A DNA stretch of 64,000 nt from assembly GCA_012960305.1 (NCBI GenBank), contig DUBM01000021.1:121338-185337 (forward strand). The letters are read 5' to 3'. The notes under the pieces were generated by a model. That model had not been told where the DNA came from. It worked only from the letters and a program-made list of their open reading frames with translations, and did no database searches. The stretch comes from Gammaproteobacteria bacterium. Its GTDB lineage: Bacteria; Pseudomonadota; Gammaproteobacteria; Pseudomonadales; Pseudohongiellaceae. The translations under genes were made by a program, and so were the position numbers. Shown here one piece after another: positions 53,874-62,557 of the stretch. Each line of letters begins with the position of its first letter. The first letter of the stretch is position 1.

Positions 53874-55514
53874 TTATTTATCAGTGGCACCTTTGTCCGC
53901 GGCATCTAGAAAAGGACCATCAACGCAGAGTCGACGGCCGTCAGGTGCATCGCAGGCTCCGCAGATGCCTACACCACATTTAGTGAGGTAGTCGATGGCA
54001 TTAAAAATTTGTGAATCGTCGCAAAACTCTTTCTGCACCGCTGCTGCCTCTCGTACCATTGGTCCCGGGCCACAATTGTAGAAAACTAACTGTTGTAGTT
54101 CTTTAGCGTTCAATTCTTCCAAACGGCTTCGTAGTAATTCAGTTACAACTCCGTGAAAGCCATGACTCCCATCATCGGTGGCGATATGTAATTTACCCAA
54201 GGCCTCACATTCTTCGACGAAGTAAAGCCGTTCTTCAGTTCGTGCACCCATAAAGACTTCAGCATTGTCAAAGTCTCTAGCGATTTGATACACCGCCGCC
54301 AAACCAGTCCCGCCAGCGACTGCCATTATCTTCGCACCAACGCCTGGTCTAACTGGATTACCATGAGGGCCGCGCACAAATGCCTCGGTGCCTGGCTTAA
54401 GGGTCATTAAAGCATCTGTAAAAACTCCAAGATTAATGACAACCAAGGAGAAAGGATCGTCGGTGAGAGCAGAGAATGGTTTCTCACCTAAACTCGGAAT
54501 CCATAGAAATATAAACTGACCGGCCTTTACTTCCACTTTGCGATCAAAAGTAAGAATGCAAATATCATCGGTGATTCTCTCATTCGACACCAAGCTTACG
54601 GGCCGAAACTGCATATCTATGTCATAACGAACCAAGGATTCTGCTTGCTCAGTGTCTGTCAATAAATCATTTCTCAAGATTTTAAAATAATTTGCGATTT
54701 CGTCTGTGGTTAAACCGATCAAAGCTGAACCAATACCAATAATCGTTGAGCCAGCTTCCTGAAACTCTCTGACATTGGTGGCGCTACTTATTCCACCGCA
54801 GGCGATAATCGGCACATCAACAACGGCACGAATTTCCTTAACTAGTCGTAATGCGGTGGGCAGAACCGCTTTTCCCGACACGCCACCTTTCTCGTTGCTC
54901 AAAATTGGATGACCGTGGCTGCTATAACAATCTGGTCCTATGGTATTGATTGCACAAATCGCATCAGCACCACCCTCAACTGCAGCTAACGCTATTTCGT
55001 CTACGTTGGGTACATTAGGTGTGAGTTTAGGTATAACCGGGACATCAACTGCTGCTTTAACCGCTGCTACAATTTCTTTTACTAAGATCGGATCCTGGCC
55101 CATTGCCATACCGTAGCCCTTTGCATGGGGACAGGAGAGATTTAGTTCTAGACCATCAGCGTGGGGTGCCATGATCTTTGCCACTTCAACATACTCTTTA
55201 ACACTGCCACCGAAAATCGAGATCAATAAAAATCGATCCTCAGGAATTCGTAGTTGCGACATCAATTCTGCCGAGCGCTCAGCACCAGGGTTAGTTAGGC
55301 CAACAGCATTGGTAAAACTGCCCGGCTCATATTGAGTCAGAATGGGTTCCCGATACCCTAAACGAGATTCGGGCCCAATGCTCTTTGTGGTGAGTAAACC
55401 TACTTCCGGCATGGTATCAAATACGCGTTGAATAATATTCGCAGAGCAGGTAACGATCCCAGATGGAATGGTGAATGGGCCAGAGAGAGTATTGCCAAGA
55501 AATTCGGTTTTCAA
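53874..55514 (-). CDS. pyrD: Dihydroorotate dehydrogenase PyrD fused to PyrK-type electron-transfer module
   Basis: 546 aa. Residues 1 to about 310 are a class 1 dihydroorotate dehydrogenase TIM barrel with FMN: PSGIVTCSANI, the class 1B catalytic Cys in LNLSCPHAKGYG, VIPKLTPNV, CAINTIGPD and ACGGISSATNVREF. Residues about 320-546 are a PyrK-like ferredoxin-reductase: FAD site (RPVSLVSNERITDDI, KAGQFIFLWIP), NAD site (AVAGGTGLAAVYQIARDF) and a 2Fe-2S cluster C-x4-C-x2-C in KCGVGICGACDAP with a later Cys (RRLCVDG). Class 1B enzymes normally use separate PyrD and PyrK, and gammaproteobacteria mostly use class 2, so the fusion is notable. TTG start; other pyrimidine genes are not adjacent. Confidence 0.87.
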   Translation of the reverse strand: MKTEFLGNTLSGPFTIPSGIVTCSANIIQRVFDTMPEVGLLTTKSIGPESRLGYREPILTQYEPGSFTNAVGLTNPGAERSAELMSQLRIPEDRFLLISIFGGSVKEYVEVAKIMAPHADGLELNLSCPHAKGYGMAMGQDPILVKEIVAAVKAAVDVPVIPKLTPNVPNVDEIALAAVEGGADAICAINTIGPDCYSSHGHPILSNEKGGVSGKAVLPTALRLVKEIRAVVDVPIIACGGISSATNVREFQEAGSTIIGIGSALIGLTTDEIANYFKILRNDLLTDTEQAESLVRYDIDMQFRPVSLVSNERITDDICILTFDRKVEVKAGQFIFLWIPSLGEKPFSALTDDPFSLVVINLGVFTDALMTLKPGTEAFVRGPHGNPVRPGVGAKIMAVAGGTGLAAVYQIARDFDNAEVFMGARTEERLYFVEECEALGKLHIATDDGSHGFHGVVTELLRSRLEELNAKELQQLVFYNCGPGPMVREAAAVQKEFCDDSQIFNAIDYLTKCGVGICGACDAPDGRRLCVDGPFLDAADKGATDK

Positions 55515-55909
55515 CGGGCCAGGAAACTCAAAGTCAGTAATTGAGGGGACATTATTTTAGCGAAAATTACGACTGAGCGCACGTGATGAAGGTAATCGGG
55601 GTGATTAATTTTTTGCTTCTTTCAAGGCATTCAATCCAACATTAAGACTCAGTAGCTCGATGTCTTGTTTGTTCAACCAATAGGCCATTTGTGAAAGAAT
55701 CTAACGATTTGTGGGTCGTAAAATATTTGATTAACTGACACCTAGAGGTCAGTCAGGGCACGGCGATTTTCGAAGTTTTGTTGAACTTCATTAATTCTTA
55801 AGTGCTGTGTCAGGAAAACAGCGTCACTACTACGACGAGTGTGCCTTTGAACTCTCCCGCTGTTCCAATTACAACCCTGTTCATTCCTTTCCGCTATTTT
55901 AATTCCGCG
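55515..55909. other. Intergenic region between the PyrD fusion and the TPR/TonB-C gene
   Basis: 395 bp with no supported gene. A 27-codon minus-strand frame at 55605-55688 (MAYWLNKQDIELLSLNVGL...) has an ATG but no ribosome site, and may be debris of a helical protein. The promoter of the PyrD fusion gene must lie in the left part of this region. Confidence 0.35.
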
Positions 55910-57334
55910 CTACAACGGCGGCGGGTATTGATAATTCATCGTCACATCTCGTAGTCTCTTCCAACGCCGATCTACAAAACGTGGTCGAAATTGCATATTT
56001 CTTATTGCATCTTGCGCGTCACGCCTGATGCGGACAGTATCTGGATTAGACCGCTGCGCACTAGGCGTTCGGGTATTCCCTCGTTGCCAAATTGTGAATT
56101 TTACGTCGACGCTGCGTAATTCTGTTGCCAAACTTGCAGCCAGTTTCGGTAACTCAGGTTGTTCCGCATAGGGCACCGATTCACTCCAAGCGACATAAGT
56201 TCCCATGTGCACGGCTTCTTGTTTGTCTTCATCGAAGCTTATTTTATAACCATCTGCATTTTGTGCGGCAACAGCCTCCGCCAAAGAAAAATAAAATTCT
56301 GATACTGGCAATACTGCAGGGCGCAGGAAAAAAGCATCGATGCGCTCCTGCTCGATTCCTGCTTCTGCTAGCTTATCCATCGCAGATCTATACTTCCTGC
56401 CTGCAGTGCCATTCTGTTGAAGCATTAGGAAATCCGCCTCATAAATCATTGCCATCGCTTCAGCTTCGGCATTATTCATGGTCTCAATAATTTCACCTAT
56501 GTGCTTTATCGTATTCAAACCCTTGCGCAGATAAGCTTCTAGCGGGCGCATTTCCCTTCGCAATATTGTATCCCGGGCATCGACGCCCAATTCATCTTCA
56601 GAACTAATAATCGCCGCAATCAAATACTGCTCAACCGCGTCTTGATAAAGCCAGGGGATGTGCTGCGGACTGTTTTCGGGAAAGCTGTGTTCAGCGAATC
56701 GACGAATTCTTCCTTGTAGTTCTCGTGAATCTTGGAAGTGATCGATTCGACTTCGTGGCTCATCCACATACACAGCGGTCAAATGCCAGGAACGGATCGC
56801 ATCTAAAGAATTCAACATAGAGCTCGGGTCAGCTTCTGAGTTGCGTGAATGAAGAAAATTAATGTTCTCAAAATTTTTCGTGACTTCACTCCACCTGCCA
56901 AGCCGAATGTTGTTTGCAAGTAGATCAGCCAATGTCGCGAGCTGCGAAAGACTCTCCGGGCCTTCTGCCACATGAATAAGTTGCAGGCGTCGATTAATCA
57001 GACTTCCCGCTTCTTCAAATAGACCTGCTTCAATAAGCAGCGCCGAAAGTCCTTCCAAAGGCTCTATCAATCTATGATCAAGAGGGCCAGATTCAGATTC
57101 CAGAGAACTAATTTGTTTTTCAAATAGAGCAATTTGTTCAGTAAGCTGAATACTGAGCCCTAAGGCGGAGCTGCGGTTTTCAAGCAGAACGTCAGAAGCA
57201 TTATCAGTTTCACTAAGAACAGAATCTGCGCTATAGACGAATTGTGCGACAGTAAAAAACAAAACAAGCGGTAGAGTGCGGAAGCCACGATCGATGCGAA
57301 GGTTTTCAACTTGCGGTATGTTCAATTTTCTCAT
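55910..57334 (-). CDS. Exported TPR-like protein with TonB C-terminal-like domain
   Basis: 474 aa. A leader with hydrophobic segment (LPLVLFFTVAQFVYSA) suggests export. The central 300 residues are helical with repeat-like periodicity (LIEAGLFEEAGSLINRRLQL and similar), as in TPR arrays. The last 90 residues resemble a TonB C-terminal domain: VDVKFTIWQRGNTR, then RIRRDAQDAIRNMQFRPRF and VTMNYQYPP. Such TPR-TonB_C proteins are common in proteobacteria with many TonB receptors and are thought to act in the envelope. It is last in a row of minus-strand genes (57878-57507, 57488-57306), and its start overlaps the 60-codon frame before it. Confidence 0.72.
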   Translation of the reverse strand: MRKLNIPQVENLRIDRGFRTLPLVLFFTVAQFVYSADSVLSETDNASDVLLENRSSALGLSIQLTEQIALFEKQISSLESESGPLDHRLIEPLEGLSALLIEAGLFEEAGSLINRRLQLIHVAEGPESLSQLATLADLLANNIRLGRWSEVTKNFENINFLHSRNSEADPSSMLNSLDAIRSWHLTAVYVDEPRSRIDHFQDSRELQGRIRRFAEHSFPENSPQHIPWLYQDAVEQYLIAAIISSEDELGVDARDTILRREMRPLEAYLRKGLNTIKHIGEIIETMNNAEAEAMAMIYEADFLMLQQNGTAGRKYRSAMDKLAEAGIEQERIDAFFLRPAVLPVSEFYFSLAEAVAAQNADGYKISFDEDKQEAVHMGTYVAWSESVPYAEQPELPKLAASLATELRSVDVKFTIWQRGNTRTPSAQRSNPDTVRIRRDAQDAIRNMQFRPRFVDRRWKRLRDVTMNYQYPPPL

Positions 57335-57488
57335 AGTAAATTACCTGAGACCGCACCAAGCAGTTCTCTGTCGGTGTTGCTAATTTGACAAAGTCTTCCG
57401 TGCCAGCATAAGCGCTACTGGTCCAATCGAATGCTTTCGACTTTTCCGTGTTAAAGGAATGAATGTCAAAGTGAATTAGTTTGTTCAT
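57306..57488 (-). CDS. Possible small protein (60 aa) between membrane protein and TPR gene
   Basis: MNKLIHFDIHSFNTEKSKAF... ending YYEKIEHTAS. It starts 18 bp after the stop of the 57507-57878 gene and its end overlaps the next gene by 29 bp, as in a compact operon. There is no convincing ribosome site and no hydrophobic segment or known motif. Support is positional only. Confidence 0.35.
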   Translation of the reverse strand: MNKLIHFDIHSFNTEKSKAFDWTSSAYAGTEDFVKLATPTENCLVRSQVIYYEKIEHTAS

Positions 57489-57506
57489 AGAAGAATTCTC
57501 ACGCTC

Positions 57507-57878
57507 TTAGAGTACCGTGTAAGCTAAGCCCGCACCTATTAAGAGATAGACTACACCAACTGCGCGACCGTAGGGAGACATAATTCTCAACTCCCAAGAA
57601 ATCAGCTCGTTAAAATCGGTGTTAGGCAAGACAAGCGTAATAACTCCACCCATCAGAGAAAACAAAGCAAAAATTTCTATTGCCGAAGGGAGTTTTGAAG
57701 TAGCTGCCCCTAAATAAAATGCCACAGCAAGTAGGATACTAAAAACACCTACGCCATATTGGAATACATTCATTCGGAAATATTTTCTAGCGAAGATAAA
57801 AGACGATTCAGGAATGGTTAGCAAAAATACTCCGATTAATCCAAGGGCAAGACAGAAAAGAATTAGGAAATACATCAT
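57507..57878 (-). CDS. Small polytopic membrane protein (123 aa)
   Basis: Four hydrophobic segments (about residues 3-21, 40-60, 67-85 and 103-122) with short loops, so a four-helix inner-membrane protein. It has one longer cytoplasmic or periplasmic loop NTDFNELISWELRIMSPYGR. No motif or family recognised. Probably the first gene of the operon leading to the TPR/TonB-C protein. Two consecutive ATGs start the frame. Confidence 0.6.
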   Translation of the reverse strand: MMYFLILFCLALGLIGVFLLTIPESSFIFARKYFRMNVFQYGVGVFSILLAVAFYLGAATSKLPSAIEIFALFSLMGGVITLVLPNTDFNELISWELRIMSPYGRAVGVVYLLIGAGLAYTVL

Positions 57879-57921
57879 AAGGTGCCGCTTAGTTTAGTTA
57901 CCAAAGTTGCTAAATATCTTA

Positions 57922-59457
57922 TCAATTATCAGGGGCGAGCCTAACAATTTGTCCACCGGTATTATGCTCAAGCAATAGATAAAGTTCTCCATTGAACCCT
58001 TCTTCGATATCTCGTATTCGGGCGAAGCCTTCAATGAGTGTCTCTCGGTGAACCAATGCGTTATTTTCAATCACGAACCTAAATAAGCTGCGAGCCTTCA
58101 GTGAGCCAACGAGAAAATCCCCGTTCCATTCCGGAAACTGCGAGCTTTTCGTTATGATAAAACTAGAAACCGCTGGCGAAGGAGTCAAATCCACAACAGG
58201 CTGCTCGATATCAGGTAGTTCAAAAGCAATACCGAGATCCTTGCCGTATTCCACCGGTGTGCCATCATAATCCATCCCTAAAGAATACAGGGGCCAGCCA
58301 TAATTACTTCCCGGCAACAGCCGGTTAACTTCGTCTCCGCCACGGGGTCCATGTTCCGTTCCCCATAACTGGCCATTTTCTATATCAAACTCCAAACCCT
58401 GAGGGCTGCGGTGACCATAGGTGTAAATACTGCCATATACTCCTTCACGGCCAATAAAAGGATTGTTCTCAGGGATACTACCGTCATCATTTACACGGTG
58501 TACCTTTCCCCAAGGTGTAGCTAGGTCTTGAATGCCGCGATGATTACTACCTTTCATTCCAACGGTAAAATACACATGACCAAAATTATCAAAAGTCGCC
58601 CGGCCCCCGGCACCGACATCGCCAGCAGGACTGTAATGTTTTCTTTCAGCTTGCCAGATAGTTTGTTCATCGATCCACTGGCCGTCTTCGATTCTACCGC
58701 GAACCAATTTGTTCATAGAAACAGGGATTTCTCTTTCTCTACTGATTGCATTGCAGTCATTGCAACGATCACTAAAATACAAATAAATCCAACCGTTCTC
58801 TGCATAGTTTGGATGTAAGAGGATATCGAACATCCACCCCATGCCTCGCTCAATGTCTAGACGAGTATCTAGACGATAAATATCATCAAAAGCTTGTGGC
58901 GTTCCCTGAATTAAAGCCGACTGCGTGCCATCATTGCTAATTATGCTGACGCCCTGGGTTTTTTCAGTTATTAACAAACGTCCATCGGGCAGCGGCGCAA
59001 TAGAGAAGGGCAGCGGGTTCAAGTTGTTGATGACAGGTTCGATGCTAAAACTATGCAGCTCTGTCTCAATAGAGTCTTCAGGAATCACTAGAGGCATATC
59101 AAAGTTTGATGTCGCGTAATTTACATTCGCGCGAGTTTCGAGCACATACATTGCGATATTTCGGATTTGGGAAGAGCTAAATATGTCTCTCCAGGTCGGC
59201 ATGCCAGTCACGTCATAGCCATTCCTGATGCTGGCAGTAATTTCTGCCATAGATTCGCCATATTGTAGTTCACCTCTCAATGGTGTTCCCTGCGGTGTCC
59301 CTTCAAGGTTTTCACCATGACAAACTGCGCAGTTCTCTTGAAACAACACCATTGAGTCGGTGACCCCAGAGTAGGCGACTGCTTGTCCAATTGCTGCTGG
59401 TGTTATTAGTAAATTTATAGGTAATAGTAAAAGGAAAATCTTTAACCGCAGAGTCAT
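57922..59457 (-). CDS. Exported PQQ-dependent sugar dehydrogenase with N-terminal haem c domain
   Basis: 511 aa, signal peptide (cleavage near AIGQ). A cytochrome c domain near the N-terminus carries CAVCHG (about residues 39-44) and a Met ligand in TGMPTWRDIF. The C-terminal 370 residues are the YliI/soluble-glucose-dehydrogenase type six-bladed propeller that holds PQQ: GWMFDILLHPNYAENGWIYL, YSPAGDVGAGGRATFDN, TYGHRSPQGLEFD and GTEHGPRGGDEVN, followed by NYGWPLYSLGMDYDG. It oxidises aldoses to lactones in the periplasm and passes electrons through its own haem. The SMP-30 lactonase at 52718-53746 could act on the product. GAGAGG upstream of the ATG. No PQQ biosynthesis genes in the window. 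Confidence 0.9.
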   Translation of the reverse strand: MTLRLKIFLLLLPINLLITPAAIGQAVAYSGVTDSMVLFQENCAVCHGENLEGTPQGTPLRGELQYGESMAEITASIRNGYDVTGMPTWRDIFSSSQIRNIAMYVLETRANVNYATSNFDMPLVIPEDSIETELHSFSIEPVINNLNPLPFSIAPLPDGRLLITEKTQGVSIISNDGTQSALIQGTPQAFDDIYRLDTRLDIERGMGWMFDILLHPNYAENGWIYLYFSDRCNDCNAISREREIPVSMNKLVRGRIEDGQWIDEQTIWQAERKHYSPAGDVGAGGRATFDNFGHVYFTVGMKGSNHRGIQDLATPWGKVHRVNDDGSIPENNPFIGREGVYGSIYTYGHRSPQGLEFDIENGQLWGTEHGPRGGDEVNRLLPGSNYGWPLYSLGMDYDGTPVEYGKDLGIAFELPDIEQPVVDLTPSPAVSSFIITKSSQFPEWNGDFLVGSLKARSLFRFVIENNALVHRETLIEGFARIRDIEEGFNGELYLLLEHNTGGQIVRLAPDN

Positions 59458-59956
59458 TTTTTATCCACCTCTCGCAATTGTTGTTTCAGAAACCTCGATA
59501 AAATTTGGAGCACTAAGCTTCTGTTTGAATTTAATTAAGTGCCTTTCTTCTATTAAAAAAGTGCCACAGTGGCTGAAGATGCCCCAAAGCGCATAGCTGC
59601 TAATAAATAATGAGCGAAAATTAGCGGCGTATGAATGATGTACTAAGCCGTGCCAGGAAATGCTCGAACTAACATCTAGCGAGATCAGGAAATTCTCGAT
59701 AAGAAGATCAGATCTCTTTTATCATTCCCAAAGCAAACACAGTAAAAAGAATAAGCAAAGCTATTGCTGCTAATTGATATAGCTTATCTCTGGAAAAATA
59801 ACTAGCAGTAAGCATCACTAACAGTGCTGTCTAAGAATTAGTTGAGGAGCTAATAGTCAATTTGATAACTTGATATCGAAGAGTCAGTATTTCAAATTTA
59901 GCTTTGGTGCCTCACTCCATTTCTAAACATTTTGAGCTTACCAACCACGAGATTTC
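59458..59956. other. Intergenic region
   Basis: 500 bp with nothing I can support as a gene. A 35-codon minus-strand frame (59708-59815, MLTASYFSRDKLYQLAAIAL...) encodes one hydrophobic helix but lacks a ribosome site; it may be debris of a membrane protein. Confidence 0.35.
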
Positions 59957-60460
59957 CTATAGCCCATTCGTTAACTCGCCGAGAGGAGAAGGCGGGCAAT
60001 CTATTCTTTGAATTGTATACATCATATTACCTAACTTCCAAGCACTATCAATTTTTACTAGATCAAATACATCAGTTCCGCAATGGGAGAACTCCTCATT
60101 TATCCAAAAATCATAAGACGCCATAAAAACTGCTAATTGGTCTTCAATTAGTAACTTTTTGTTCCAATACCGCTCTACCATGACATTAATATTTGTTTGG
60201 GTAGGATCAATATCACGTACTCGTGAATTCAACTGAAACGAGCCGTCTTCTTGCTGAACTAACCGTTGGATCATTGCTCCATCAATAGTAAGTTCTTTGC
60301 GCCCCGCGAGATCGCCGTTTTCCATAGTGGTGGTCCAATCGAGAACCACAGCCATCACTGATGCATATTCCGGATGATCCTCATTAGTTTGAGTAAGCGC
60401 TGGTCCCGCCAATAATAGTATTACGGTTAAAATAAGAGACTTTTTAAGTGTTATATACAT
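59957..60460 (-). CDS. Exported NTF2/SnoaL-like protein
   Basis: 167 aa with signal peptide (cleavage near ALTQ). The mature part has the alpha-plus-beta sequence of the NTF2-like cone fold: ASVMAVVLDWTTTMENGDLA, VMVERYWNKKLLIEDQLAVF, MASYDFWINEEFSHCGTDVF and KIDSAWKLGNMMYTIQ. It resembles lumazine-binding/SnoaL-like exported proteins. Two Cys lie near the end of the domain. Ligand or reaction unknown. Weak ribosome site (AGGT) before the ATG. Confidence 0.75.
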   Translation of the reverse strand: MYITLKKSLILTVILLLAGPALTQTNEDHPEYASVMAVVLDWTTTMENGDLAGRKELTIDGAMIQRLVQQEDGSFQLNSRVRDIDPTQTNINVMVERYWNKKLLIEDQLAVFMASYDFWINEEFSHCGTDVFDLVKIDSAWKLGNMMYTIQRIDCPPSPLGELTNGL

Positions 60461-60575
60461 AGATGATACCTAGTTTCCGCTATCGCGTAGATCATGTGAG
60501 CTACAGACCGTGGAATGGCAATGATCTGCTTGTATTGCGGCCGAATGATCACTTTCTGCACCAGCCTTCTAGATA

Positions 60576-60806
60576 CTAATAGGTGCTTACTACATACGGA
60601 TTAAAAACTATAAAGTCTGGACTTACAACCTCATTACTTTCGAACTGTTCATGTTCCCAACTCTCACCTTCATCCTCGATTGCGTCTGCACATCGATAAA
60701 GAAATGATGCTAAATCTCGCAAAGTAGACGGCTCTGTAACTAGCGTTGCTTCGGAAAGTATTTCGAGCTCTGATTCGTTATTTTGCGCTCGACCATAAAT
60801 TTTCAT
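60576..60806 (-). CDS. Small protein, Imm32-like
   Basis: 76 aa with AAGGT about 9 nt before the ATG. It opens MKIYGRAQNNESELEILSEA, then has an amphipathic segment TLRDLASFLYRCADAIEDEG that resembles the helix of Imm32-type immunity or small hypothetical proteins (L-x-x-(L/I)-A-x-F-L-x-x-C-A-x-x-(I/M)). Strongly acidic. No toxin gene is nearby, so an immunity role is not supported here. Similarity judged by eye. Confidence 0.55.
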   Translation of the reverse strand: MKIYGRAQNNESELEILSEATLVTEPSTLRDLASFLYRCADAIEDEGESWEHEQFESNEVVSPDFIVFNPYVVSTY

Positions 60807-61670
60807 AGATTGGATACCTTAAATACGATTAATTGAATTCAGCATGCACATACTGAACTAGAAAGAGCGGCCAAACAAAGTCTGATTTTGATGGAAAAGA
60901 TCGTACTCCTTTTTACTTTGTTTATCCTAAAGTTGAGGTTGATGGTTTTATATGAAGTTTCTCAGTATTCTTGTTCCTTATGCAAATATCTTTGCTCGAC
61001 AACAGTCAAGATAAACTCAGTTATTACTTGAGCCTTAATTTGGAGTATTAGACCTTTAATAAAAAGCTTGTCGCAAGGTAGAAATTTATTATTTGAATTT
61101 GAAAACACAGGGAAAAAGGATCATAGCTGCAATTACAGCAATGAACTATAGTACTCCAATTACATTTCTTGACTAGAGGAATACGGGATAGAGCACTATT
61201 GATAAGAGGCACGTATTACAATTATTTTTGGAGTTGATTGATATAATCAGCTTACTTAATTACTTCCATGTTTCGTCTTACGCTTAGAATAAAAAATATA
61301 ATATCGACCTGCGCAGTCAAAAAAATATGGGCGGTAAAATAATTAGCTGCTGATCTAAAGTTACATTTCTCTAAAAACATATTTTCGGAAACTGCTTCCA
61401 ACTATTCCGGGAGGAGTTATTGGAATTGGTAGAATTACCTTTTTAAACCTAACTTCCTATATTGAACACATCGCCTTTAAATTACTGTTTGATGCAAATC
61501 CTATTTATTCAATTTGGTCTAGTGATTGCAAATTAATTCCGGGTATTTAGGCAATAAGTTTAATTGAAATAGATTTCTCCTCGCAGATACTGGTTAGTTT
61601 TTCTGTATCAATTTTTAACATACAATCTACCCAATTTGTGGATCAATAAAGATCTATCAGAAATAAAGCA
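60807..61670. other. Long AT-rich region without genes
   Basis: About 860 bp, visibly richer in A+T than the genes around it. The best frame is 46 plus-strand codons starting near 60891 (MEKIVLLFTLFILKL...) with no ribosome site; I do not accept it. No tRNA, repeat or hairpin cluster is evident. Confidence 0.5.
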
Positions 61671-61704
61671 CGCATTACGTGCCTATTAATAGGCACGTAA
61701 TGCG
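61671..61704. repeat. 34-bp perfect palindrome downstream of the cold-shock gene
   Basis: CGCATTACGTGCCTATT is followed immediately by its exact reverse complement. As RNA it folds into a 15-bp stem with a 4-nt loop; there is no U-tract after it on either side, so it is not a standard terminator. It lies 63 bp beyond the csp stop, so it may stabilise the 3' end of that transcript, or be a protein-binding site. Confidence 0.8.
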
Positions 61705-61766
61705 CCCATTCTTCTAATAGAACTGACGGTTACGTGTTGAGTCTATTACTAGACAAATAGCAGCAC

Positions 61767-61973
61767 TTATAACGCCACAACTCCAGTAGCGCATGGGCCT
61801 TTTTGCCCTTGGCCAATTTCAAATTCTACTGCCTGGCCATCATTAAGTGTTGCAAACTCCCCATCACTCTTGATTTCTGAGAAGTGGACAAATAGATCTT
61901 TGCCTCCATCTTCTGGTGTTATGAATCCGAACCCTTTATCCGCATTAAACCACTTCACTGTACCTTTACTCAT
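61767..61973 (-). CDS. Cold-shock protein, CspA family
   Basis: 68 aa, the length of CspA-type proteins. A five-stranded OB fold that binds single-stranded RNA: RNP1 KGFGFITP (residues 13-20) and RNP2 DLFVHFS (26-32), with surface Trp8 and Phe15, Phe17, Phe28 and Phe31. It ends [15 protein letters not shown] is upstream of the ATG. The long AT-rich leader upstream (61974 to about 62130) is usual for cold-inducible csp mRNAs, but no cold-box sequence can be identified with confidence. Which csp paralogue this is cannot be said. Confidence 0.93.
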   Translation of the reverse strand: MSKGTVKWFNADKGFGFITPEDGGKDLFVHFSEIKSDGEFATLNDGQAVEFEIGQGQKGPCATGVVAL

Positions 61974-62256
61974 TTTCTACTATCCTTTATTGATGATTAA
62001 AATATATATCCAAAACTAGATGTGTTGAATTCTGACATATTACTTCTGAAAATGCTCTTTTGGGAACTCTGGAACATGTAACGTCCTAATTATAGGGATA
62101 GGGCGTACCTTTCCTGCTTTAGCTTGATTGTTAAGATCTCTTCGCTACCGCCTTGCCGTACTGGACAGCACCTTCAAGCATAACTGCCCATTTCGCATTC
62201 GAGCTCCCGAAAATGTGCCACATAACGGTGAGCTGCACTTTCTTAATCTTGTACGA

Positions 62257-62325
62257 CTTTCGAGGGCGCTTTGTGTATAGTTTTTCACAGTTTTCCGGTG
62301 ATTGGTAGCCTAAAGAGGGGCACAA
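62257..62325 (-). pseudogene. IS3-family transposase (OrfB) remnant
   Basis: The minus-strand frame contains CPSLGYQSPENCEK, like the end of IS3 OrfB integrase cores (x-S-x-LGY-x-SP-x-x-x-E). It is preceded by a TGA, and the downstream continuation does not look like transposase. Only about 25 codons are recognisable and no terminal inverted repeat is seen. Confidence 0.42.
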
Positions 62326-62359
62326 TCACTTCCGGACATAGAGGCCTACGTATTCTATA

Positions 62360-62557
62360 ATGCCGATGTTAGATTACAGTATAACTACTGGAAAGGCATA
62401 TTTGCTTTGGATTAGACGGCTTATTCTTTTTGTTGGTCGTGAACAAAAAGATCAGCAGACATTAATTGAAGGTCGGGTAAGGGCTCGATTTGTAGAGTTA
62501 ACGGAACTCGCGCTCGAAGCATTTAACAAAGACGAAGTGGAAAATTTGCTATATTAA
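62360..62557 (+). CDS. Uncertain 65-codon frame
   Basis: Reads MPMLDYSITTGKAYL... and ends in RARFVELTELALEAFNKDEV. The second half has the feel of a real helical protein tail, but there is no ribosome site and the last 9 bp overlap the convergent malonyl-CoA-synthetase-like gene. It may be a remnant associated with the IS3 debris. Confidence 0.25.
   Translation: MPMLDYSITTGKAYLLWIRRLILFVGREQKDQQTLIEGRVRARFVELTELALEAFNKDEVENLLY

Noticed and set aside
60891..61031. 46-codon plus-strand frame in the AT-rich gap
   Set aside because: No ribosome site; composition fits chance in AT-rich DNA.
62131..62325. 64-codon minus-strand ORF as an intact gene
   Set aside because: Only the IS3-like piece near its start is protein-like; the rest does not fit a transposase or any other family.
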